Shown piece by piece: positions 1 to 10,292 of a DNA stretch of 64,000 nt. The stretch is taken from NCBI GenBank assembly GCA_008081045.1, contig VMDC01000033.1, positions 1 through 64,000 on the forward strand, read 5' to 3'. Under the pieces are notes generated by a model. It ran no database searches and was not told the origin of the DNA. It saw only the letters and a list, made by a program, of their open reading frames with translations. Origin of the DNA: Gammaproteobacteria bacterium (GTDB lineage Bacteria > Pseudomonadota > Gammaproteobacteria > Pseudomonadales > Pseudohongiellaceae). Numbering within the stretch: position 1 is the first letter of the stretch; every line of letters starts with the position of its first letter. Made by a program: the position numbers and the translations under genes.

Positions 1-6
1 TTTCAT
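1..6 (-). CDS. 5' end of a gene running off the left edge
   Basis: On the minus strand an ATG at 6-4 is followed by one AAA codon before the window ends. A GAGGAG ribosome-binding motif (complement of 11-16) lies at good spacing upstream, which is the only reason to call a start here. Only two codons are visible, so nothing can be said of the product. The palindromes at 57-86 would lie in its upstream region. Confidence 0.35.
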
Positions 7-56
7 GAGACTCCTCAATACTTGTTGGTACAGAGCAAATTTTAAGAAGGGTGTTA

Positions 57-86
57 TCCGATTAATATCGGACAAGCATGCTTGTC
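57..86. promoter_or_regulatory. Two abutting palindromes, possible operator
   Basis: Positions 57-72 read TCCGAT-TAAT-ATCGGA, an inverted repeat with 6-base arms. Positions 71-86 read GACAAGCATGCTTGTC, a perfect 16-base palindrome that shares two bases with the first. They lie between the stop of the gene at 95-667 and the start codon at position 6, both on the minus strand. There is no T-run, so a terminator is unlikely. A dimeric regulator site for the leftward gene is an inference. Confidence 0.4.
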
Positions 87-94
87 GAAATTTT

Positions 95-667
95 CTAAGT
101 TTCTGTTTCTATTAAGAATTTAGATGCTTTCTTCGGGGAGATGCAGATTTCTGACTTCTGCCAGAGCTTTTCGCCCCTCTTAAATTTTGAGTAAAGCTCT
201 GACCAGGTGCTTATAGGCATTGAGACCTTTGTTTCGGTGTTAAACGCTTCAAGTGCAATTGCGTGATTGCGATAGTGTTTGAGATGTAAGCGGCAGAAGT
301 GTTTTAGGAGACGGAGTTCGTATTTTTGATAAATTCCTCGTTGGCCACCTTTCTTCCCTCCTTGGCTTTTTTGGGCCTTGGACATTCCAGTTGTATAGGC
401 CGAAAAAATCTGTGCTTCCGCAGCCCCTATGAGGACACCCAATTGATAGAAAATTTCGGCCACAAGTCCTGCGCGAGGGTTCTTGAGCGGCGCTAGTAGG
501 GCCTCTGCGTGATAAATGGATTGATTAAGTTGGCGAATAAGGTCGTCAGAGAACCTGTCTGAGGTGACCTCCTTCGTATCCTCAAGAGAGCCGAGCATGC
601 AGCGGGCGAGGTCAATTACCTCATTTAGCTTATTCTTAAACTTGCTTCGGGGCTTTGCCTTGGCCAC
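95..667 (-). CDS. Hypothetical basic protein, 190 aa
   Basis: Not recognised. The start is GTG, preceded by AGGAG close upstream; the stop is TAG. The protein has no signal peptide or membrane segment. The N-terminal third is helical and of mixed charge. The middle (about residues 65-90) has an alanine-rich segment, and a Lys/Gly-rich stretch near residues 97-110 leads into a basic, His-rich C-terminal half that could contact nucleic acid (inference). It lies 33 bases downstream of the membrane protein at 701-1456 on the same strand, so the two may be co-transcribed. The DNA is more AT-rich than the smc-ligA region, which fits an accessory element. Coding status is supported by length and start context only. 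Confidence 0.6.
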   Translation of the reverse strand: MAKAKPRSKFKNKLNEVIDLARCMLGSLEDTKEVTSDRFSDDLIRQLNQSIYHAEALLAPLKNPRAGLVAEIFYQLGVLIGAAEAQIFSAYTTGMSKAQKSQGGKKGGQRGIYQKYELRLLKHFCRLHLKHYRNHAIALEAFNTETKVSMPISTWSELYSKFKRGEKLWQKSEICISPKKASKFLIETET

Positions 668-700
668 TTCTCCTACCTATTGGTTCAGCTCTTAATTGTT

Positions 701-1456
701 TTAAGTCGTAGAAAGTTGCAAGCTGGCTAGAATAAGCATTGCTGAAGTGAGCAGTACAACTAATGTCCAACCAACAAACGGCCAACCAATAGGTTTTATC
801 CCGTTAGTGATAGAGGGGTTCGCTAGCTTATAGCCGACCGATGCGATACTTGCGTACAAGAAGCTCAAATAGCCAAATGCGAGAGCGGGACCGATACTTT
901 GAGGGTCAGCTATGTTTCCAAGGGCTGGTATTAACCCGAGAAACAGTCCGAAAAGCCCAATATGCGGCAGTCGGCTCAATATCATCGGTACCATATCCGA
1001 TGCCCCAGTAGACCTTCTCACCATCCCGATAACAACCATAGAAATCACAACGTAGATAAGAGCGTCTAGGTAAAGATATATAAAAAAGTCCTCAACACTC
1101 ACTATGGCAAACATGACCACCGTAAGGAATAAGAAGACTGCAATTATCCTGCGAGCAACTGAGGCCGAATGTATCTGCGAATCTGATGCTGGAATTACAG
1201 AGATAATCCCAAATAAAAGAAAGCCGTAAACCACGACAAGTAATAATATTGCAGTGGCTGGTCCGAGGGCATCTAAGTCATTTAGGCCCGCAAGCATGGC
1301 AACCGCGCCGATAAAAACTCCGATAAGCGCGACTTCCAGTACGATTTGACGCGCAAGAAATGTACCCTGAGCGGGTGAGCTGGAGGCCAAATATGCGGCC
1401 AGCAGAGGGAAAAATATGATTATGAGTGACGCAGTATCTATAAACTGAGGTAGCAT
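701..1456 (-). CDS. Tandem MotA/ExbB-like membrane protein, 251 aa
   Basis: An integral membrane protein with about seven hydrophobic segments; the ATG start has GGAGAG upstream. Residues 5-25 resemble the MotA opening (FID..SLI followed by a hydrophobic run). Residues 45-81 resemble the MotA/TolQ/ExbB channel core: IGVFIG, a short loop with Asn-Asp-Leu-Asp, then LGPATA and a hydrophobic helix with YGFLL. The same layout recurs at 129-212: LDALIYVV, then IGLFGLFLG, a loop with ADPQSIGPALA, and a helix with LYASI. It therefore looks like two fused half-channels lacking the large cytoplasmic domain of true MotA; an extra helix follows at about 227-246. No MotB or ExbD partner is visible in the window, so ion conduction is speculative. 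The resemblance is by eye and not tested by profile search. Confidence 0.55.
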   Translation of the reverse strand: MLPQFIDTASLIIIFFPLLAAYLASSSPAQGTFLARQIVLEVALIGVFIGAVAMLAGLNDLDALGPATAILLLVVVYGFLLFGIISVIPASDSQIHSASVARRIIAVFLFLTVVMFAIVSVEDFFIYLYLDALIYVVISMVVIGMVRRSTGASDMVPMILSRLPHIGLFGLFLGLIPALGNIADPQSIGPALAFGYLSFLYASIASVGYKLANPSITNGIKPIGWPFVGWTLVVLLTSAMLILASLQLSTT

Positions 1457-1609
1457 TTTTACTCTCCATAATCCTAGGGCCAGTCGAAGGCGCTTGATGC
1501 TTTCCCAAAACTAGCTCAGGCAAGAGGGGATTGGTACTAAAAAAATTGGCGGCACGTAGAAGCCCCCCCGCCCATGTTCGGAAGGGGTGCCTCGTTCCCA
1601 GTCCATTTA

Positions 1610-1744
1610 CAGAGCGTAGCGCAGTCTGGTCAGCAAGATTTAAAAAATACGGTACAAATTACGGTATATAGATATATTATTAATAAAATAAATTATATTA
1701 AACATATAGTTAAGAGCAATATTCAAATCCTGTCGTCCCGACCA
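1610..1744 (+). pseudogene. Split tRNA-Pro remnant, probable attachment site
   Basis: Two pieces match a gammaproteobacterial tRNA-Pro in the right order. Bases 1614-1630 (GCGTAGCGCAGTCTGGT) match the end of the acceptor strand and the D arm. Bases 1722-1744 match the T loop (TTCAAAT), the 3' T stem and the acceptor CGTCCCG with ACCA. Between them lie about 90 AT-rich bases with no recognisable anticodon arm. The 5' acceptor strand does not pair properly with the 3' one, and the 5' T stem is missing, so no functional tRNA can fold. A 3' tRNA fragment flanking an AT-rich accessory segment is what integration of an island into a tRNA 3' end leaves behind. The intact tRNA would then lie left of the window. 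Confidence 0.5.
1648..1666. repeat. Two TACGGTA direct repeats, 12-base period
   Basis: TACGGTA occurs at 1648-1654 and 1660-1666 inside the AT-rich block between the two tRNA-Pro pieces. Closely phased short repeats beside an attachment site can be arm-type sites for an integrase or excisionase, but in such AT-rich DNA chance is possible. Confidence 0.3.
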
Positions 1745-1879
1745 ATTTTTGTATCCTTCTGAACCGGCATGCGGCTGCACAAGTCGCCCTCTACAGCAGG
1801 GCAGTAAAGGCTTGTTCTCAGTCATGGCGCTTTTTCTCTTCGGTGGCGCCTTCTTGTTGCAAACGCGCCATGAGCCAGC

Positions 1880-2071
1880 CTACGCCGGGGCAGCGACCTC
1901 TCCCATGCCCGATTGTCCATGACCTTCACTGGGTGCCTGATGCCTGCTCTCAATGTCGTCAAGGTATTCCAGGATCGCCTCAAGGGCAAAAAAGTGGATC
2001 GATATGCCGGTGCTGAGAGAGAGTAATTCCAGGCGGGTCTGGATATCATTCGGGAGTTCCAATTTCAGCAT
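1880..2071 (-). CDS. Orphan RelB/RHH-type antitoxin-like protein
   Basis: The first 45 or so residues read like the ribbon-helix-helix N-terminus of RelB/DinJ-type antitoxins: a short beta strand with alternating hydrophobics (MLKLELP), then two helices containing LELLSLSTGIS and ALEAILEYLDDIE. The ATG at 2071-2069 has GGAGG eight bases upstream; the frame could extend five codons further. After about residue 46 the sequence becomes Gly/Ser/Ala-rich and unlike the family, and no RelE/ParE toxin frame overlaps or follows its end. It is probably a decayed or orphan antitoxin next to the putative island boundary. In intact modules it would bind and repress its own promoter and neutralise the toxin. 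Confidence 0.5.
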   Translation of the reverse strand: MLKLELPNDIQTRLELLSLSTGISIHFFALEAILEYLDDIESRHQAPSEGHGQSGMGEVAAPA

Positions 2072-2563
2072 ATAGGGGCCCTCCAAAGGCTTATCTGAGC
2101 GTTCCGTTCGCGTTTTGGACGATGGTGAATCATGGCGAGGCAGCAGAAGAATACGTCCCTGTATTCCGAACAGCTGTCCCTGCTGTTATCCACTATAGTT
2201 CAGACTCTCCGGCGCGATTCGTGTCATTGGGTTGACACAACGAGACAGGCTGTCCTGTTTGGCCAATCTGGCGAGTCGGTCAGATGCCAGGGCGGGGGCC
2301 TGCTTGCCGGGCGCGCGAGGCTTCCGTCTTCCATCGGGCTGTTCAGTCAAGAGGTCGGATGGGGCAATATTTTGGCATCAAACCCAATATATAGTGTTTT
2401 TAGGCGCGAGCATGCGCTAGAATCGCCAGAATTGAGGAGAGGCATGCTGCTGCACTCCGGCGCCGTGGTCAGCGTCAACCACAGGCGTTACAAATACTAA
2501 TAACATCCAGTCCTTAAATAACCAGTCAATAGACGGTATCGGGATCGCTCGAGTCATCGCTTA
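2072..2563. other. Gene-free stretch upstream of smc
   Basis: A plus-strand frame at 2132-2500 is open but resembles nothing and has no ribosome-binding site. A TAGAAT hexamer at 2418-2423 could serve as a -10 for smc, without a good -35. Nothing else was recognised. Confidence 0.4.
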
Positions 2564-5500
2564 ATGCGTCTTAAGTGTATTAAATTAGCCGGCTTCAAAT
2601 CTTTCGTGGATCCGACCACGATCAATTTTCCCTCCAATCTGTGCTCAGTGGTCGGTCCGAATGGCTGCGGCAAATCGAATGTGATCGATGCAGTCCGGTG
2701 GGTAATGGGCGAGAGCTCCGCCAAAAACCTTCGCGGCGAGCATATGACTGATGTGATCTTCAATGGTTCCAGCGCGCGCAAGCCGGTGGGGCAGGCCAGC
2801 GTCGAACTGGTATTCGATAATCACGATCACAAATTGACCGGTGAGTACGCTAACTTCACCGAAGTTTCAATCAAGCGCCGGGTTGACCGTGAGGCGCAGT
2901 CGACCTATTTCCTCAATGGCACCAAGTGCCGGCGTAAAGACATCACCGATATTTTTCTGGGTACGGGTCTTGGTGCGCGCAGCTATTCAATCATCGAGCA
3001 AGGCATGGTTTCTCGACTGATCGAATCGAAACCGGAGGAGTTGCGTGTCTATATCGAAGAAGCTGCGGGCATCTCCAAATATAAGGAACGTCGGAAGGAA
3101 ACCGAAAGTCGAATTAAGCGGACCAAGGAAAATCTGGAGCGGCTGGAAGATATCAGGGAGGAGCTCGAGCGTCAGCTACAGCATCTCAAGCGACAATCGG
3201 TCGCGGCTGAAAAGTACGGTGAGCTCAAAGCGGAAGAGCGTCAGACGAGCGCAAATCTCAATGCGCTGCGCTGGCAGAGCCTGGACGCTGAGCTGAAACA
3301 GAATCAGGAAAAAATCGGTCAGCTGGAAGTTCAAATTGAGGCGACGATCGCGGAGCAGAGAGCGCTGGATGCCAGCGTTGAGCAGCATCTCGCTGACAAT
3401 GCGGAGCTCACCGATGCCCTGGGCGAAGTGCAGGCTCGTTTTTACAGTCTGGGTAATGACATAGCCCGGATAGAGCAGTCAATTGAGCACCATCTGGAGA
3501 GAGTGGAGCAGCTTAAGCTGGATTTGTCCGAGACCGAAGAGGGCTGGGAGCAGACCAAAGAAGAGCTTGATATTGATCTGAGAAAGATCACCCAGCTGGA
3601 TGCCGAGCTTAAAACCATTGAGCCGGAACTTGAAACTACCCGTGATGAAGAGCAGCAGTCAGCCACTGAGCTGGCAGCCGCGGAGACGGCTTTACAGGAG
3701 TGGCAGCAGGCCTGGGATGAATTCAATCAGCGGGCTGAAGAACCCAGGCAAACCGCAGAAGTCGAACAATCGCGGATCCAGCAGCTCGAGCAGTCAATTG
3801 ACAGGGCATTAGAGCGTCGAAAACGTTTACTGGAAGAGCAGAATCGACTGGCCGAGATGCCCAGCAGCACTGCGAGCACCGATGAGCAGCAACTGGAAGC
3901 GCTGGAAAAGGAAGTCGACGAGCTAAAGAGCGATCTGTCCTCCAGTGACGAAGTTGCAGTATGCAGACAGTCAATTGCAGAGAATCAGTCTGAACTGGAT
4001 CAGCTCCGTGGTGAGCTGCAAACCGCTCAGGGCAAGCTGGCTTCTCTGGAGGCTCTGCAGCAGGCAGCGCTTGGCCAGGACAATCCGAAGCTGAATGAGT
4101 GGCTACAGGCCAAAGGATTCGACAATCAGTTGCGCCTGGCAGAGGGCCTGCGCATTGACAGTGGGTGGGAATTGGCAGTTGAGTCGGTTCTGGGAGAATC
4201 CCTGCAGGCAATCTGTATCGAAGGCTTGGATAACCTGGCCGAGGTGTTGATGGACCTGCCGTTGGGCAAGCTGTCATTCGTTGATGTCAGGGCCGCTTCT
4301 GCTGATTCTCCTGGCAATCTGAATCTGCCTCTGATCGGCAGCAAGGTCGGCTGCGACTGGCAGTTGGGTAGCCTGTTGCAGGGCATTTACGCGGCAGAAA
4401 ATCTGCCAGAGGCGCTGGCTTACCAACATCAGCTGAGCCCTTCAGAGTCGATTGTGACGCGCGACGGCGTCTGGTTGGGCGCTGGTTGGATTCAGGTAAA
4501 GAACATCAGCGCTCAGGACTCCATCGTAGAGCGGCGAGGCCTGATTGGTGACCTGTTTGTGCAGCTTAAACGGCTGCGGGCAGATATCGAGGTTCTGGAG
4601 CAAAATCGCTCGGCCTTGCGAGAGTCCTTGAAAGTTGCCGAGTTAAAACGCGAATCCGGCCAAGCTGCAGTGGCGGAAAAGACCCGGCTTCTGGGTGAGA
4701 TCAAATCCCGTCTGAGTGCACACCGCGCAAAGGCTGGAGAAGCATCGGTCCGTCGGCAACAGCTTGCAAAGGAGTTGCAGGAGCTGGGTCGGCTGATCGA
4801 GCTTGAAGAGTCTCAGATCGGCGAGGCGCGCGCCAGGCTGCAACGGGCCCTAGAAAGCATGGCGCAGGACGAGGGCGGGCGCGAACAACTGGAGTCTAAG
4901 CGTGAGGAAGTGAGAGCTGCCCTGTCGATTGCCAGAGAAAAATCCCGGAAGGATAAAGACCTGGCGCATGAACTGGCGCTAAGGCAACAGTCTGTCGCTG
5001 CTCAGTTAAAGTCCACCCGGGAGACGATGGATCGCATGGCCAGCCAGGTGCAGCGCTCGAAAGAGCGTATTGAAAGCCTGACTACCCAGATTGAAGAGTC
5101 CCACGAGCCACTGGAAGGGATGCGTGCAGACCTTGAAACACTGCTCGAGCAACGGCTCGGGGTTGAAAAAGAGCTGACTGAAGCCAAGGCCAGAGTGGAC
5201 GAAAATGAGCACGCCATGCGCAAACTGGAACAGGAGCGCAATGAGAAGCAGGCGCGGCAGAATACTTTACGCGAAACCCTGATGCAGAACCGGCTGAAGT
5301 CTGAGGGTGCCACTGTCAAGAGAGAAGCTTTGGTCGCGCAACTCACCGAGGCGAACTTTGAACTTGAGGCTGTCATCAGTCAGTTACCCGACTCGCTGAC
5401 TGAGGCAGAGTGCGAGCAAGCCTTGGAAAAACTGGGTAATCGCATACAGCGCTTGGGCCCGATTAATCTGGCTGCGATTGATGAATACCAGACGCAATCC

Positions 5501-6067
5501 GAACGGAAAGTCTATCTGGACAAACAGAATGAAGATTTGGAGCGGGCTCTGGCGACGCTGCAAAATGCGATTCGCAAGATCGATAAGGAAACCCGAACCC
5601 GGTTCAAGGAGACTTTCGACAAAATCAATGGCGGTCTGCAGAGTCTGTTTCCGAGAATCTTCGGAGGCGGACATGCCTATCTGGACATGACAGGGGAAGA
5701 TCTGCTGGATACTGGTGTGGCGATCATGGCGCGTCCCCCGGGTAAGCGAAACAGCACCATTCATCTCCTCTCCGGCGGTGAGAAAGCGATGACTGCGATT
5801 GCTCTGGTTTTCTCGATTTTTCACCTCAACCCTTCGCCTTTTTGTATGCTGGATGAGGTGGACGCGCCGCTGGACGATGCTAATGTTGGCCGTTATGCCA
5901 ATTTGGTGGCGGAAATGTCGGCGAACGTTCAGTTCATTTTTATTACCCACAACAAGATCACTATGGAAGTCGCCAACCAGTTGCTGGGTGTCACCATGCA
6001 TGAAGCGGGCGTCTCACGCATTGTTGCTGTCGACATTGATGAAGCCGCTGAGTTGGCAGCCATGTGA
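2564..6067 (+). CDS. smc: Chromosome partition protein SMC
   Basis: SMC ATPase of 1167 aa, the usual length for bacterial SMC. It forms a dimeric ring that compacts and organises the chromosome, normally with ScpA and ScpB (not in this window). Residues 31-38 are the Walker A (GPNGCGKS). Long coiled coils rich in Glu, Gln, Lys and Arg run at about 165-500 and 660-1000, separated by a globular hinge near 510-640. The C-terminal head has the signature LSGGEKA at 1069-1075 and a Walker B ending in LDEVDAPLDD at about 1096-1105. The ATG follows a weak ribosome-binding context. zipA and ligA follow on the same strand, an order seen in other gammaproteobacteria. Having SMC means this lineage uses the Smc-ScpAB system rather than relying on MukBEF alone. 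Confidence 0.97.
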   Translation: MRLKCIKLAGFKSFVDPTTINFPSNLCSVVGPNGCGKSNVIDAVRWVMGESSAKNLRGEHMTDVIFNGSSARKPVGQASVELVFDNHDHKLTGEYANFTEVSIKRRVDREAQSTYFLNGTKCRRKDITDIFLGTGLGARSYSIIEQGMVSRLIESKPEELRVYIEEAAGISKYKERRKETESRIKRTKENLERLEDIREELERQLQHLKRQSVAAEKYGELKAEERQTSANLNALRWQSLDAELKQNQEKIGQLEVQIEATIAEQRALDASVEQHLADNAELTDALGEVQARFYSLGNDIARIEQSIEHHLERVEQLKLDLSETEEGWEQTKEELDIDLRKITQLDAELKTIEPELETTRDEEQQSATELAAAETALQEWQQAWDEFNQRAEEPRQTAEVEQSRIQQLEQSIDRALERRKRLLEEQNRLAEMPSSTASTDEQQLEALEKEVDELKSDLSSSDEVAVCRQSIAENQSELDQLRGELQTAQGKLASLEALQQAALGQDNPKLNEWLQAKGFDNQLRLAEGLRIDSGWELAVESVLGESLQAICIEGLDNLAEVLMDLPLGKLSFVDVRAASADSPGNLNLPLIGSKVGCDWQLGSLLQGIYAAENLPEALAYQHQLSPSESIVTRDGVWLGAGWIQVKNISAQDSIVERRGLIGDLFVQLKRLRADIEVLEQNRSALRESLKVAELKRESGQAAVAEKTRLLGEIKSRLSAHRAKAGEASVRRQQLAKELQELGRLIELEESQIGEARARLQRALESMAQDEGGREQLESKREEVRAALSIAREKSRKDKDLAHELALRQQSVAAQLKSTRETMDRMASQVQRSKERIESLTTQIEESHEPLEGMRADLETLLEQRLGVEKELTEAKARVDENEHAMRKLEQERNEKQARQNTLRETLMQNRLKSEGATVKREALVAQLTEANFELEAVISQLPDSLTEAECEQALEKLGNRIQRLGPINLAAIDEYQTQSERKVYLDKQNEDLERALATLQNAIRKIDKETRTRFKETFDKINGGLQSLFPRIFGGGHAYLDMTGEDLLDTGVAIMARPPGKRNSTIHLLSGGEKAMTAIALVFSIFHLNPSPFCMLDEVDAPLDDANVGRYANLVAEMSANVQFIFITHNKITMEVANQLLGVTMHEAGVSRIVAVDIDEAAELAAM

Positions 6068-6171
6068 TCTGTCTCTTTCAGAGGCGGTTTGTACTAAAGA
6101 AATGTCCTTAACCGTCAGATAATACTACTAATTTTAATCAGCAATTTTCCGACCGGTACACTCATTACCTC

Positions 6172-8121
6172 ATGAGTTTACGTGAACTGATCATCCTTCT
6201 GCTCGGTCTTGCCATTATTGGCATTATTCTGCGTGGCCTGTTCGTGGCGCTACAGGCACGTCGTGGCCAATTGCGCATGGCGATCGACAAGAATATTCCC
6301 GCAGACGTCGATTTGGATGCCTTGGAACTCGCTGAATTGCCCAGCGGAGGCGCTCGCGTGGTGCGGCGGGACGGGGCATTGCAGGAAGGAATGCCCAGCA
6401 AACTCGAGAGAGCGGCGCTGCGGGCAGAAGCATTTGACCTGGAGGAAGAAAGCGAGGCTGTTCCGGTGTTGATGGATTCGGTAGCCGTCGGACATTCTGA
6501 TGAGCCGGCAGGCTTATCTGACGAGGGAAAGATCGCGGACAGCACCGACCCCCACAGCCAAGAGACACCGGCGGGCAGCCCGCATAGCGCTACTGACGCG
6601 CAGCGCGTTTCAGACGAACTTGCCGTCTCGCAACAAGCCTGTGAGCCGACTGACGATGCAGACGACGAGTTCGGGCAGATTGACGACAGGGAACCGCCCT
6701 TGGGCGATTTCATGGCGGAGAGCGCGCTAGATGAACTGCCTGAGCATGAGTCCGATGAAGCCGGCCGCTTGACGCGGGATGATTCTGATGTCGACACGGA
6801 AGCGCATGGCGATGTGCCTCCAATATCCGAAGCGCGTCCTGCCGCTCAGCCTGCCGATCGTGACCCACTTAGGGATTCAGGCGGCCAGGACCCGGTCATG
6901 AATTATGGTGCTGTCGACGGGGAGATTGAACATCCCGATGAGGTGCTGTTGGATTATGAGGAAAGCGATGACGCTCTGTCTGAGTCCGTTTTTATCACGG
7001 CTGACCCCGCCGCTCAGACTGACCAGATTGGCTCCTTTGAACAGCCGGACGACATTGAAGAGTCGGATGAGGCAGATGAGACGCAGGAACCTGAAGGTTA
7101 TGCTGATGAATCAGCCCGGGAAACTGAAGTTGATGATGACCTGAATGAATTTTCCATGACCGCCGGTGAGCGTATTGGTGGCAACCCGTCCGCACCCGCC
7201 CAGACTGCGCTTTTTGATGAGGGCGATAATCATTCCGCGACGCGTACTACAGGCGCAGAAACACTGGTTTCCCGGGCTGCAGCCTTGCTCGGCTCCTGGC
7301 GCAAGCGGCAGAGCGAAAAGACTGCAGTGGCGGTATCTGCTCCGGTGGAGGAACAACAAGACAGCTTCGATTTTAAAGACGAAGAAGAGGCTGTAATCAA
7401 TCAGGAGGTTGAGGATTCCGACGCTACGACCGTCGAAAGCCCGACCGACCGGTCCGGTGTTGATACCGCTGAGCCTCAACTGGCTTCGTCTCGCGAAACA
7501 GAACTTGATGAAGGCGATGAGGACTACGAGTTCGATGGGGTTGACGAGGCAGTCAGTGAGGAGCCGACGGCCGCCGCTGGGGAGCAGCTGGACTGGGCAG
7601 GCAGTGCATCAGTTGAAGCCCAGCAAAAAGCCCCGAGCAGCAGGCCGTCAGAAGTCCGACAGCAGGCGCCAGTAGCTCAGCCTGCAGAAGTGCTGGTATG
7701 CAACGTGATGGCTCGTGAGGGCTCCGAGCTGCATGGGGATGATCTGCTGGAGGCCTTGATCACCAGTGGGTTGAAGTTTGGTGAAATGAATATATTTCAC
7801 AAGAGATTTCGCGGCACAAGCAACGGCCCGGTGATCTTCAGTGTTGCCAACATTCTGAATCCGGGGACTTTTGATTTGAACGCCATGGCCGAATTCAGAA
7901 CGATCGGCGTCAGTTTGTTTTTAGCCCTGCCTTCTCCGATCAACAATCTGGAAGCATTTGAACAGATGCTTGATGTGGCAATCCACCTGAAGGAATCGCT
8001 TGACGGTGAGTTGAAAGACGATCATCGTAATGTGATGACCGCTCAGACGATTGAGCATTATCGCCAGAGAATCAGAGACTTTGAATTGCGTCAATTACGG
8101 GCGGCTGGCAACAGCGCCTAA
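6172..8121 (+). CDS. zipA: Cell division protein ZipA with very long acidic linker
   Basis: ZipA tethers FtsZ to the inner membrane at the early division site. Residues about 4-24 form the single N-terminal membrane anchor, followed by a short basic segment (ARRGQLRMAIDK). Residues about 60-510 are a low-complexity linker very rich in Asp, Glu, Ser and Pro. The C-terminal about 140 residues, from VLVCNVMAREG through EHYRQRIRDFELRQL, are the FtsZ-binding ZipA domain. At 649 aa it is about twice the Escherichia coli protein (328 aa), and nearly all the excess is linker. The usual linker is Pro/Gln-rich; this one is strongly acidic. ligA starts 28 bases downstream, so the two are probably co-transcribed, as in other gammaproteobacteria. 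Confidence 0.93.
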   Translation: MSLRELIILLLGLAIIGIILRGLFVALQARRGQLRMAIDKNIPADVDLDALELAELPSGGARVVRRDGALQEGMPSKLERAALRAEAFDLEEESEAVPVLMDSVAVGHSDEPAGLSDEGKIADSTDPHSQETPAGSPHSATDAQRVSDELAVSQQACEPTDDADDEFGQIDDREPPLGDFMAESALDELPEHESDEAGRLTRDDSDVDTEAHGDVPPISEARPAAQPADRDPLRDSGGQDPVMNYGAVDGEIEHPDEVLLDYEESDDALSESVFITADPAAQTDQIGSFEQPDDIEESDEADETQEPEGYADESARETEVDDDLNEFSMTAGERIGGNPSAPAQTALFDEGDNHSATRTTGAETLVSRAAALLGSWRKRQSEKTAVAVSAPVEEQQDSFDFKDEEEAVINQEVEDSDATTVESPTDRSGVDTAEPQLASSRETELDEGDEDYEFDGVDEAVSEEPTAAAGEQLDWAGSASVEAQQKAPSSRPSEVRQQAPVAQPAEVLVCNVMAREGSELHGDDLLEALITSGLKFGEMNIFHKRFRGTSNGPVIFSVANILNPGTFDLNAMAEFRTIGVSLFLALPSPINNLEAFEQMLDVAIHLKESLDGELKDDHRNVMTAQTIEHYRQRIRDFELRQLRAAGNSA

Positions 8122-10167
<2,046 letters not shown>

Positions 10168-10246
10168 TCCGGGAAAAAGCGGTTCGATTGTGCGCATACG
10201 GCTTTGCACGGCAACTCTGTGTCGCGCCAAGACTGCAAGAAGCCGC

Positions 10247-10292
10247 AGGAAAAACCACAGGAAATACCACGGGAAAAGCCACGGGGAAAACT
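10247..10292 (+). repeat. Four degenerate 12-base tandem repeats
   Basis: Units begin at 10247, 10259, 10271 and 10283 with the pattern RGGAAAWRCCAC; the last unit is partial. They lie between ligA and the SLT-domain lipoprotein, 5' of its likely start. If translated in that gene's frame they would give a GKTT-like four-residue repeat, but that extension looks non-coding. Confidence 0.6.

Larger units (their letters stand above)
1457..1879. other. Non-coding boundary region
   Basis: No convincing gene lies between the membrane protein and the antitoxin-like gene. The stretch holds the split tRNA-Pro segments, an extremely AT-rich block at about 1636-1720 and two short direct repeats. Short frames here (for example 1574-1762 and 1640-1825) have no family resemblance; the latter reads through the tRNA 3' segment and is a familiar type of false ORF. 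Confidence 0.6.

Noticed and set aside
1640-1825. 61-codon minus-strand frame containing a familiar SGRQDLN-type peptide
   Set aside because: The peptide is the antisense reading of the tRNA-Pro 3' segment, a common annotation artefact.
2132-2500. 122-codon plus-strand frame upstream of smc
   Set aside because: No ribosome-binding site, no family resemblance, and an overlapping frame is equally open; probably chance.
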